Shown piece after piece: positions 1-10,000 of a stretch of 64,000 nucleotides of DNA. Positions within the stretch are counted from its first letter, which is position 1, and each line of letters starts with the position of its first letter. Position numbers and translations under genes: made by a program. Source of the stretch: Oscheius sp. JU75 (lineage: Eukaryota > Nematoda > Chromadorea > Rhabditida > Rhabditidae); contig JASJZC010000005.1 of NCBI GenBank assembly GCA_037178855.1, positions 4,960,001 through 5,024,000 of the forward strand, written 5' to 3'. Below the pieces are notes generated by a model. That model saw nothing but the letters and a program-made list of their open reading frames with translations, was not told where the DNA came from and ran no database searches.

Positions 1-999
1 AACGAAATAGGGACAAAGAGAAAATGTTTGAGAGGGCTTATGGAGAGGCAGATAAGAGGCCGACCCGGCTGATAGCCCCGGGTGGCACGGCAGCAAACCA
101 AAAGCCGCAAACTGGAATCCGGCCAGTGGCAACATCGGCTTTTTGTGCGTAGATGCGTGTTTAATGACATACACGCGGAGAGTCGTAATATCGCCATGGA
201 GGTGTGTGAAAGGGAAAAACGACTGGGAGAAATCGAAGAGAAATTGGGGATGGGAGATTCGGAGCACTCGGACTCGAAAAAGACCAGTCGTTTGAATGTC
301 TTCTCGGAGTGGTCATCGAAATCCCTCAGGAGGTGGTCCAAGACAAGCTGCAAGTCTCTCCGGAAGCGTCCAGGGACCTGAGCAAACACCCGGCGCCAAA
401 ACCTTCAAATCGCCTGGATTAGTGGAACGGGCTGCTTGTGTCATTAGGTGCTAGAATAAACGTGTGTTGGGCAGAGAAAGGGCAACGACGGCCTTAAAAC
501 TCACGTAAATCCACACTTGTCACAGTTTTACAATGCCTACAATTGGAGAGAGCTAAGAACTTTAGAGAAGTCCATTTGCATGAACGTATAAATGGACGGG
601 CAAACAGACACGGAAGGCGTAATCGCGACACGAAACCACTCGACATAAGGTGGGGACATTATTGAGCAAAAGGTGGGAGCATTATACACTTCTGTCAGAC
701 GAGAAAAAATCAAAATGAGAAATTATTGCGGGATGGGTGTTGGACGGCAGATGGCCACTTTGGACAGTGATGCATTATTCATGACGGGTCGGCGCCAGCA
801 AACGAACACCGCTGATTCGAAGACTTGGGTCAATGCAGACTGCCTTTCTCGCGGTCGTTTCAAACGAGATTGCGCACAAAGGGCACTGGATTAAGCGCGC
901 TTATGACCGTGGAGTCGCTCGTTACTGAATCGTTTGGACATTTCTACTAGCGAAAGAATTTATCAACAAAATATAACAACACCTAGCTCCATGGAACGC
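1..999. other. Intergenic / unassigned edge region
   Basis: I see no supportable gene here. A 99-codon plus-strand reading frame from 82 to 381 has no recognisable motif, and neither strand shows a chain of exons with short introns like those of the genes that follow. It may hold the 3' flank of MRPS25 and part of a gene lying outside the window. Confidence 0.3.
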
Positions 1000-1653
1000 T
1001 CAAATAAGGTTATGATTCCAACGATACTTTCCGGTCATGTATTTAGGAGCGTGGAGCAGAGCGGTACACGGATGCTGGCCTTGGACTTCGCACATACACT
1101 GAAATCGGATTGAACAGAATATGTAGCCAACATACCTGTCGCTGGCATTTCGTTCCAAAGTCGGCCGGATTTAGCTTGGCAATTTGCTCAAGTTTCTCAC
1201 GTTTTGTCACCAATTCAGTCTTCCCAAGGGTTTTGGCCAACTGTGATTCGATCTCATCTCTGGTCATATTTTCCAAATCGAAAAGAACCTCTCGTCCGTC
1301 TTCTGATAGTCACAATTGTGTGTGCTCCTTGCAAACTAACTTAGATACGCTCTGGCAAATGGAGTGATCACCGCGTCACAGTGCTTGACAAGTTGTACTT
1401 TGGGATTGTGGAACTGAAGCTGGGCCCAGTGCCAGAACACAAATTCACGAGCTCCTTGCTGTCGTTCATTCGCGAGTCGATGGAAACCCATGGAGAATAC
1501 CTAAAAAGGCATTTTGCGGAAAGCTAATTACAAAAGGCAAAAAAGGCAGAAAAGGGAGATTCGTACCTGTACATTGTCCCTGAACTTGATTTTGCCTTGC
1601 TGTAAATAGTAGAATGTCCGCCGTAGCGGCATATTACCGTGCATGAACGGCAT
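1000..1653 (-). CDS. mrps-25: Mitochondrial small ribosomal subunit protein mS25 (MRPS25)
   Basis: Component of the mitochondrial 28S ribosomal subunit. The start at 1653 gives MPFMHGNMPLRRTFYYLQQG, matching the conserved MRPS25 amino end (basic RRT, YLxQG). Further conserved blocks are GAREFVFWHWAQLQ, the NPADFG segment, and a terminal CxCE..G..PC block followed by GKY. I place short introns near 1515-1566, about 1300-1335 and 1090-1130; the last joins CQRQ to CMCEVQGQHPC and restores the family carboxyl end (stop 1000-1002). About 170-180 residues, the usual family length. It lies 171 bp downstream of the AIMP2 stop on the same strand, with an AG acceptor a few bases before the ATG, so the two may be co-transcribed. 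Family assignment is firm; the exact borders are inferred. Confidence 0.88.
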
Positions 1654-1823
1654 CCTGCCTTTAATACAAAATTATTAAGAAAAGTGGGCAAGCTTGATAA
1701 TGTGGAGGAGAACGACCTCGAGAGGAGCCAACAAATGGATTAAATTGCTTAGAAAAGCTTTATAAAAAATCAGTGGATAAAAACACTGTTCCATAAGTAA
1801 CAAGGAAACAACACGGCAAGTCC

Positions 1824-3129
1824 CTAGAGCGAATCAACGCGACAGGCCCATAATTCGAGGTTGTTTGGCTGGGCAGATGTGGTCAGGAAGGATCTGCAAC
1901 ATTTGCATTTGAAAAAAAAAACAAAGAAACGTACCTGATAACTATGTCAGCAACTCCAACGTTGAACTGGGAGCCGAGGGTGTCGAACCGAGCGAGGAAT
2001 TGGCTCATCTCGCGCAAAACCGTCTCCAATTCGAGTTCCTTACGCAAAACATGGTCAATCTAATAAAGACTAATTAGACAAAAAAAGTGATGACCAACCT
2101 TGACGAGCCATTCCCTCTGGTGAGCGGCTTGAATAGCATGGGAAGCATCGTAAGAAAACAGACCCAAAGCAGAGCCGAACAACTGCCAAGCAGCAACTCG
2201 TGACTTGATAGCACTATCATTAAGGGTAAGGAGGAAACTGTCTGAATGATCCACTGTTGAAATAATTATTTGGAAAAAACACCTTTTTGTTCTACGCTGA
2301 CCGACGAGTTTCCATTGTCGCATTTGTTTGAAACAGCTCCTGTAAAACGAACTCCTCTCTTCTCTCCGATTTTCGAAAGGGCCTTAACCCAATTGATGTC
2401 ACTATCCGTAACTGCCAGCTTCACATCTCCAACTTCTGAAAACAAAAATTGAATTTCGGAAACAAAACGAAAACTTTGGGGTGTGAACAGGGCCAGTTTA
2501 GGTTTGATGCAAGCAGTAAGAGATTGTCCAGTCTCCGTAGATTGCTTTTCCTCCTGAACAGGATTTTTAAGGCATCAAAATGCAACTAACTTTCAAATAC
2601 CACTGGACTCCTGTCGAGTTGAAGCTCACAGTCTTTCCTTTTGTAGGATGCTCTGGAGCCTCACCAGAAACCTTGGATTTTGCTTCTTGCTTGGCTGCCT
2701 TGCGAGCTTCTTTCTTGGCATCCTTGTCCCTTTTCGTGCCGTTGGCATCCCCCACAACATCAACGACCTGTACGAGAGCTGCCTTTACCTCCGATTTGGG
2801 ATTACCTAAATGATCCTTTATTCGAAAGGAGTATCATACGGCATACCTTTCTGCTTGAGAAGTGCATTCAGTTTTTCGCCCAGCGAAGTAAGCGAGGCGA
2901 TGAGTTCCATCTGCTTCTTCTCGACCAACTTTGCGGGATCAACGAGATGAAGGTCGCCATTGCACTGACCATTCTTAAACAAAGAAAGATAAACGTGAAA
3001 TGAAGGACTAACTGTGTCGGCGTCCCCATTCGGTGTCCGATGATAGCTGGGAAGAGAGTACACCACGTCAATCGGACTTGGATTTACATGACCCGGCATA
3101 TAGGCAGGCAGAGCATACATTGCAGCCAT
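1824..3129 (-). CDS. aimp-2: Aminoacyl-tRNA synthetase complex scaffold AIMP2 (p38)
   Basis: AIMP2 is the scaffold holding aminoacyl-tRNA synthetases together in the cytosolic multisynthetase complex. The amino end carries the AIMP2 pattern (VYSLPSYH, compare MYRLPNVH in vertebrates) followed by a short coiled coil (KKQMELIASLTSLGEKLNAL) like its leucine zipper. A Lys/Ala-rich linker precedes a thioredoxin-like segment, then a GST-C-like domain ending in GVADIVIRSFL, the equivalent of the family's VADVVLWS motif. Eight exons with introns of about 30-40 bp give roughly 345 residues (human 320). The amino half is divergent, so the call rests on domain order plus the two end motifs. It is divergent from the PDHX-like gene, 250 bp away. 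Confidence 0.72.
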
Positions 3130-3378
3130 CTGAATATTCTGTTATTTTAGTTGCACATAGTTTGACAAAGTCTATGAAGAGGGGGAAGAACAGCCGAAAA
3201 GTAAGAAAGGAAGCCCAAAAATCTCAATGAGACATTGGTTCGCAATCACGTACGTGACGCCCAGCATTTTTGTGCTGACGCAAAATAACAAAGTACTGTA
3301 TATTTTCTCTCAGCTTTCGCTTGTTCTCATTATTTTCACCATTTTGCAGTCTTGTGGTAGTCCAATTGCCAGAACTTC

Positions 3379-4658
3379 ATGAAAACATCGCTAGCACGGA
3401 GATTGTCGTCAGTGGCTACGTCATCTCATGGGTATGTTGATTTTGATTTGCTACTTCAACAAGTTTTTAGACCAGCCGGATTGTGCGGGCCTGCCGTTCG
3501 CCTTCTTATTCAGCAATATGGAATTAACGACCAGGATGTTAAAGCATCGGGCCCGAAAAAGAACATCTTGAAAGGGTTTGGATCATTTCTTCCGTTGATG
3601 ATAAAAGTTTAGTGATGTGCTCGCTCTTATTTCGACCAAAGGCCTAAAGCCGATTCCGATAAAATCAGTTCCTCCTTTGGATCCAAAAACCAACGTACAA
3701 GTTGCAAAGGTTAGCTGCACCTTCTTTCTCTTTTCAGAAATTAAAATTTCAGCCTCAACCGGTGCTCGGATCCAGAAGAAATATCGAGAAGTACACTGAT
3801 ATTCCGCTGAGTAATATACGATCAACAATCGCTAAACGCTTGACTCAATCAAAAGTAGGGTACACAAGGTTTTGTAAAATGTTTCGCAGAAAACGATACC
3901 GCATGCATACCAATCTGCTGAAGTCCGTTCCGATGCTCTGCTGTCTCTGCGTAAGCAACTGAAAGAGGATGGCGTTACAGTCTCCATAAACGACTTCATT
4001 GTCAAAGCATGTGGTCTTGCCTTACGGGTATGCTCTTTCTATTACTTTCTATTACAATTTCATTATAGGCTGTCCCGGAAGTAAACGTTCAGTGGAATGG
4101 AGAAGAAGGCATTCCACTGCCAACTGTAGACATTTCTGTCGCTGTAGCTACGCCTACCGGATTGATTACTCCAATTGTGAAGAACTCTGACTTTCTTGGA
4201 GTCAGAGAAATTTCCCAGCGAATCAGGGACCTTGCCATGAAAGCCCGAGATGGAAAACTCCAGCCAAATGAATTCCAAGGAGGATCCTTCACGTTCGCTT
4301 TTCATTTTCATTCCTATATGCTCAACACTCTTCAGAATCTCCAACCTTGGAATGTTCGGCAGTGTCGACAATTTTACTGCCATAATAAACCCGCCTCAAG
4401 CTGCTATACTGACAGTAGGAGGTAATCGGTTGGAATTGAACGGCAAAGCGGGAACTGAGAACAGGTTAATCATTGTTTTTTCGAAATACTTGGCCTTACA
4501 GATTCACTCTCACGCTCTGCTATGACGGCCGAGTGATCGGAGAACACTCCGCTTTGAGTTTTCTATCTCACGTGGTCCAGTCACTCAGTGACCCAGAATT
4601 CATGATCGGCGAACCCATCGATCCAGCTCTCAACTTTGACTTTGCACGACTATTGTAG
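3379..4658 (+). CDS. Pyruvate dehydrogenase complex component X-like (E3-binding protein), no lipoyl domain
   Basis: Belongs to the 2-oxoacid dehydrogenase acyltransferase family of the mitochondrial matrix. A short Arg/Ser-rich leader resembling a mitochondrial presequence runs straight into a peripheral-subunit (E3)-binding domain ([26 protein letters not shown], about residues 20-60). A core acyltransferase domain follows ([42 protein letters not shown]). At the E2 active site, where E2 proteins have DHRVVDGA, this protein has [10 protein letters not shown]: the catalytic His and the DG pair are gone, as in PDHX. Seven or eight exons with 28-43 bp introns, about 345 residues. No lipoyl domain is present, and the divergent AIMP2 start at 3129 leaves no room for one upstream. 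Confidence 0.85.
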
Positions 4659-5146
4659 TTTAGAATACGAGGTTTATGTAACGGTGCGTTTTTAACTAGA
4701 CAGTGTTGACTAGATTGAATGAACTTTTTTTAGTTTTTCGAGTGTACTTCATGTATGGTCTGCTCCAAAACTCTCTAACTCTGAATCTTTTGCCGCGCTG
4801 ACTCATTGAAGCTGCGATGGAATGTCAAGATAGGCTGATCCTGACGGATGGCTGGTCTCCTATGTGAAATCTATCAGAGCGTATGTTTGAAAATCCCGTA
4901 GAAACCCCTTAAAATAAGATCGTTCTCATTGCAAGCAGATGTCATCTATTTTTTGTTTACGGTAATTTGATGCTCGCATATGTAATTTTGGCGCTTCTGT
5001 GCAAATTGGACCTAATTCCGCGGGTGAAACCTCATCATTCGAGACAGATGTCACCCGATTGAGACAAGCGCCTCAAAAATATGTTGGTGTAGAAACTGGT
5101 TCTGTTCGAAATGTCAACAATCTTTAGAACCGTGTAATATCCAGGA
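4659..5146. other. Intergenic region
   Basis: Contains the 3' flank of the PDHX-like gene and the 5' region of the nucleoredoxin-like gene. An AG acceptor (TATCCAG) ends two bases before the downstream ATG, suggesting a spliced or trans-spliced leader. I see no coding exon. Confidence 0.4.
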
Positions 5147-5758
5147 ATGATTTCTAAACTTACACCTTTTGGAGGCTATCGCATATCCGTCCGCGGAAAA
5201 CACTTTTTGGCTGGTGTTCCTCTCAAGAAACGGAATGTGGAGGGAAACGTTGATGTGGAACAGTTCGAAAATAAGGTGAGTTTAAATTTGTTACTTTTTA
5301 AAGTGATCTTTCAGCCGATCGTTTTGTACTTTTCGTCTGGATGGTGCGGTCAATGTATTTGTATATAGTTCAAAGAGTTATCTCTGAATTTAGGCAAAAC
5401 CTTGACTCCGAAGGTTAAAAAGTTCTACGAAGGTCTTGGCTCTCGCAAAGATGAGATGGAGGTTGTTTGGATTTCGAACGATAAGGAAGAGGCTCATCAA
5501 ATGGATTACTACGAAAAGATGCCTGATTGGGCCTACATTCCATTTGAATCCGCCTCCAGCAAGAAGTTTGTATTCTAATGTTTCTCTAACTTCATTATCA
5601 GATCTCTTTCGCAAAAGTTCAAAGCTGAGATCATCCCCGTCCTGAAGGTTGTCAACAGCAAAGGAGAAATCATCTCGGACAGAGCTCGGGCTGAAATCGA
5701 GGAGTTTGTAAAAAAGGACCCTGCAACTGCCTTGGATAACTGGAAAAAGAAGATCTAA
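5147..5758 (+). CDS. Nucleoredoxin/tryparedoxin-like thioredoxin-fold protein
   Basis: A small thioredoxin-fold oxidoreductase of the nucleoredoxin/tryparedoxin type. The strand PIVLYFSSGWCGQC carries the redox active site WCGQC. It is followed by TPKVKKFYEGL, the family block MEVVWISNDK, MPDWAYIPFES, IIPVLKVVNSKGEII (cis-Pro region) and a carboxyl helix ending WKKKI. Four exons with introns near 5275-5315, 5366-5393 and 5567-5601; the intron after the active site splits the codon following CI. About 165 residues, suggesting a cytosolic protein, since no signal peptide is visible. It converges with the Schlafen-like gene with 71 bp between stops. The substrate cannot be told from sequence. 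Confidence 0.8.
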
Positions 5759-5829
5759 AGAATTTTAGCGACAAAATAGTTTAAAGGGGAAACATAACGT
5801 GTATAAAAACGACTTCTAGATAAATTGTT

Positions 5830-6692
5830 TTACAGAGCATGGTCTTCCATATTCTCAGTATTGTAATACTGGCGAACTTCGTCGATTGTTAGCATTTTGT
5901 TGGAGCCGTTGCGTCTTCTGTATGCGAGACCTTCTTCGTTTTGATAAATGGTTCCATCAGACGACGACAAAACGCGGATGACGATCAGATAGAGCTTCGC
6001 CTGATTCAAGGTCAGTAGATTACAGTCACACTTTTTCCCGGCAATAAGGTGCTCGCTCATAAACCATTCCTAGAAATTAAAATAACAAAAACGAAGTGAT
6101 ACCTACAGAAAGGGGTCGGTCGACAGCTATATCTCCATCGTCCGAGAAATCGTCTCCATCGCTTTCCCAGGCGATGTTTTTATCCTTGTCCTCTCTATCC
6201 TCAATAAGTTCTTCAAAGCATACTTTCACGAGCTCAGGAGGCACAGACGGCGTGAAATTGTTGAGACAATGATGAAGATTGAGGTAGAAGTGGTCAATCT
6301 GAATACGTGCGTTACGTCGATAAATAAAAAGTTATATCACCATGTTTTTAGTCATTCGTAGACCCTTTATAGCACCTTCGTCATTGATTCCTATGAAGAC
6401 ATTTCCGCCGGAAGAGTTCAAAAATGCGGAAATAGTTCTGAAACAGAATGCATGACCATAAATTAACGTACTTGCTTGCAGGCTGCATTGTTCGAACGAT
6501 TCGACCTCGCTCACTTGTACTGCATCTGAATCAGAGTGTAACATGATAAAATACTTGAAAAAAGAGTTAAAAAAAAAGAGTAAAAACAACGTACTTGGAA
6601 GGAACCTCGGACAGACAGAGGCGCGTGTGCATCTTGAACTCGTTATGTCCATCTTCTTCTACAGACACTTTCGTGCCAGCCGTCAAAACCAT
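5830..6692 (-). CDS. Compact Schlafen-like (AlbA_2/SLFN fold) domain protein
   Basis: Reconstructed from five exons with 34-69 bp introns (about 227 residues). The only domain is Schlafen-like: an amino block with EFKMH, a core ISAFLNSSGGNVFIGINDEG, then GLRM, and a carboxyl block with VIRVLSSSDGTIYQNEEGLA followed by YRRRNGSNKM. In rat SLFN13 the nuclease triad is Glu-x4-Glu plus an Asp in the core strand; here E13, E18 and D70 fall at corresponding places, so RNase activity is plausible. Human SLFNL1 and the C. elegans PUCH subunits (TOFU-1/2, SLFL-3/4) are also built on this fold. An acidic insert (ESDGDDFSDDGD) sits mid-domain. No helicase region and no TM segment are seen. The start follows a TTGTTTCAG acceptor. 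Substrate and pathway are unknown. Confidence 0.78.
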
Positions 6693-7070
6693 CCTGAAAC
6701 AACGAGCGTAAAAGGTTGCAAATAAAGAGTGGATTGAAGTGGTGTTCGACGGAAACGAACTGGCAAAACGCACTCCGAAGGACGCACCAAAAAAGTTTTG
6801 AATTTTAAAAATAAACCATGTAGTATCATGAGGGTTCATTCAGCTTTCCATTCACGGTAAACTCTTCAAGAGAAAATGTTCATTTGAACAAAATCACAAT
6901 CTGGCACCGTGTGAACATAATACAAACAAAAAGACTAGAACGAAACATTGTCTGTGATTGAATCACAAAAAAGACAGCCGACAAAAGGGGTTTCATTTCC
7001 ATACCGGTACATATTAGTCGATTGAGCAAGCACAACCGAGACCCGAAATCAAAGCTGCGAAGAGAACATT
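6693..7070. other. Intergenic region between unc-5 and the Schlafen-like gene
   Basis: Lies between two minus-strand genes (unc-5 stop at 7071, Schlafen-like ATG at 6692). A TTGTTTCAG acceptor abuts the downstream ATG, compatible with trans-splicing. No exon seen. Confidence 0.35.
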
Positions 7071-10000
7071 CTATGCGTATTGAATCCTAGAGAGATGATC
7101 TTCCAGCAGGCAAACACAATCCGGTCTTCCGATGATCCGTAGCGTTTGTAGCAAATCGTGGATAGCTCTAACTGATCCACATTCTATCGCTTCCCACAAG
7201 TCCAAAAGTAGGACAGTTGGAGAACGTCCTGGTCTGGTGCCAAAGAACTGAAACTACTGTTATTTTGACATTTTTTTGAAGTATACCTGTAGAAATCGGT
7301 CATACCGAAGCTTTGTTGCCAGAGTCCGCCAATCGCGATTGCTGTCACTTGGAGGATCCAACAGTTGTCCCAAGGCGGATTTCAACTCGATCGGCAAATG
7401 GAAGTCAACAGTGACTATCTTGTCCTCTTCTGTCGGTGGTCGGTCGTACTGAAAATAGTTCTTTACTTGAATCAGACCCTGTACTTACAATACTGTTCTC
7501 AAATCGAACTAGCAGTTGATGACTCTCTCCAGAGTTTGTCTTTTGATAGACAACTATCCGTGCGGTGAATCGCTCCACAGGCACATTCTCCACAACCTCT
7601 ATTGGGATCGAGCAGTGTAGTCCATTCTGGGAACACCATCGATGTTGAGACTCGGATATTTCGACTACTGCCGGTCCCTTCAACTCAAAACCAGATGAGA
7701 TCTCTTCTACGCAGAAACAGAGTTCTCCCTTCTCGCCCAGAATAAATTGTTCAGTTTCAGCCAGTAGTCGACCTCGATCCTCTTGTCTGTTGACAGATTC
7801 CATGGCAGCTCCGGTTTCCGGGACACAATATATTCTCAGATCGAAAGAGTTTCCTTGTGGTCTGACGGCAGGCCCGTAGGCTGCCAGATGCACAGTTTTG
7901 TTGGGTGATATTGACGGTCTCTTGGGGCGACCGACCAGACATAATCTAGAATGGGTTATCAATCCTAAAAAAGAATAGCTTACCTAGCAAAAGTGTCGGT
8001 CATTACATGACACCATCCGACTCCGTCTTTCCTCTTTCCAGGGGCCTCTAGGTAGATGTGCATTGTCGTGTTGAGATTCTCTTCTCCGATGGTGACGGCC
8101 GGCTGCCAGCCGTATCCTTCATCCGCGTACAGGATAAAGGTCCAATTGTCTCGAGGGAAGATGGAGGCACAGTGACGGAACGAGACGACAAACGGTTTGA
8201 GGAGAGAGTGCTCCGACAGTTTCTCTGTTTCACATTCACCCATAACCACAACTGATGAAAGAACAGATTCGCCAGCTGTAAGGCCCTTTGTATTAGTTCA
8301 AAATGGTAGACTAACGAGGAAGTGTTGGACGATCGGAGAGTTGATCGGAGACAGCCAAGTAGATCATTCGTTCCTCGTCAAGTGCTCCTTCTGGCACAAG
8401 AAGTACAGCTCCAGACTTTCTCAGCTGAAAATATCCTGACTGTTAAAACCAGATTCAATATTCAAAATGAGAAGTTTAAGAGATCTACACTAACCTGTAG
8501 ACGAGCACCAGTCGAGTCGACCTCTGCCGCTAATACTGCTTGAGATGACTCTAGACCATCAGCACGTCTATCCTCCATGAAATCGTATAGAGTCGCATAG
8601 TTTTCGTCGTCTGAACAGTTGGAAGAGGTCCTCAGAAGGGCCACTTTGCCTCCTCCAGAACCTGATGAGTTCGAAGAACACTCTGTTATGAGAGCTGCTC
8701 TTGATCCAACTGAAAACTCTTTTTTTCACCAAGACCCATTACTGTACCATTTCTGTTAGCAGAGTAGCCACTGTAAGCACTCTTAGCTGATCGAAGGGTC
8801 ATTGAAGGATGAAGAGGACTGGGGGAGCAGGTGCTGGCCAAGGTGAAGAACTGGCTGCCCAGCTGCTTCTCCTCATCAGCCACCTTCTGATTCAGAAGCA
8901 CTCGCCGCACATGACCTGAAAAATTGTCTTTAGTTCCGAAAGGTTCCCCATTGCTCGACTTCCGGTCTAATGAAATCGCGCCGCGGCCAAGCAACTGCCC
9001 CCCGCAGAGTCATCCCCGAGGGAGAAAGACGATTTGTCTTGCCGAACGCAGATTACGCGACTTTGACACAAGTTATGCCCAGGATTAGCATAAGCACCTC
9101 CGAATCCAAAGTTCGATAAAAGTAAACAGACCTCCACTTTCAGCATAATAGATGTTTGAGGAGGTTTTCTTCTTCCCACGTCGACAAAGTAGAGCCGAGC
9201 AGAGTCCGATGATGATCAGAAGAAGAATACCGACAGAGGCCACACCTGTCAAAACTGCTGTATCTGACGAAAACGAACTTTGAACAGGTTGACAATATCT
9301 AAAAAGGCGCTTGTTCTGGGACAGTTTCCATTTGTTACCCTTGGTTGCAAACATCAGTCTCCATATCATTGCCGAAACATGTCGAACCGCCGTTCAGTGG
9401 AGGTGGTGAAGTACAGGTTCTACTTCTGAATCGGTGACAAGTGGGACTACAAGCCGACCAGTCGGACCAAGATGTCCAACGGCCATCAATCTTGCAGGGG
9501 ACTTCACATAACCGAAAATCCTAAACAAAGAGTTTGAGAGAAGAACCTTTGGAATCTACCTCTTCTGCTCCGACACAGTAAGAACCGCCATTCAAAGGAG
9601 GCGGATTGTTGCAGATTCGTGTTCGTCTAAGCCTTGGTAGGGTTTGGAGAGAGTTGGTTGAAGCCATTTGAAGACGAAGCAGTTGACAGTCTGTCTGGCA
9701 ACTTCCAGTCCATAAAGACCAATCGGACCATCCTCCATTGACTGAAATCAGAAGTGATCAGTCATAAAGACTCCCCCGCTATTCAAAGCGACCGCCAGTT
9801 GCACAACCGACCGGCTACCTGACTTCTGTGCCCTGGCGGCAATTAGCGTCGGCGGCGATCATAAAGAGCAGTGTAAGAGCAGAAGTGATTTCGCTCAAAA
9901 ACAACCCGAACCCGTCGTTAATCCCGATAGCTCAGATTCCGCCAGACGACCTCCTTCTGGGCCTGTTTGTCCCACCTGGATGCCGGTCAAACATATGCGG

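Noticed and set aside
82-381. 99-codon plus-strand open frame at the window start
   Set aside because: No recognisable motif, no splice context, ordinary length for chance in this base composition.
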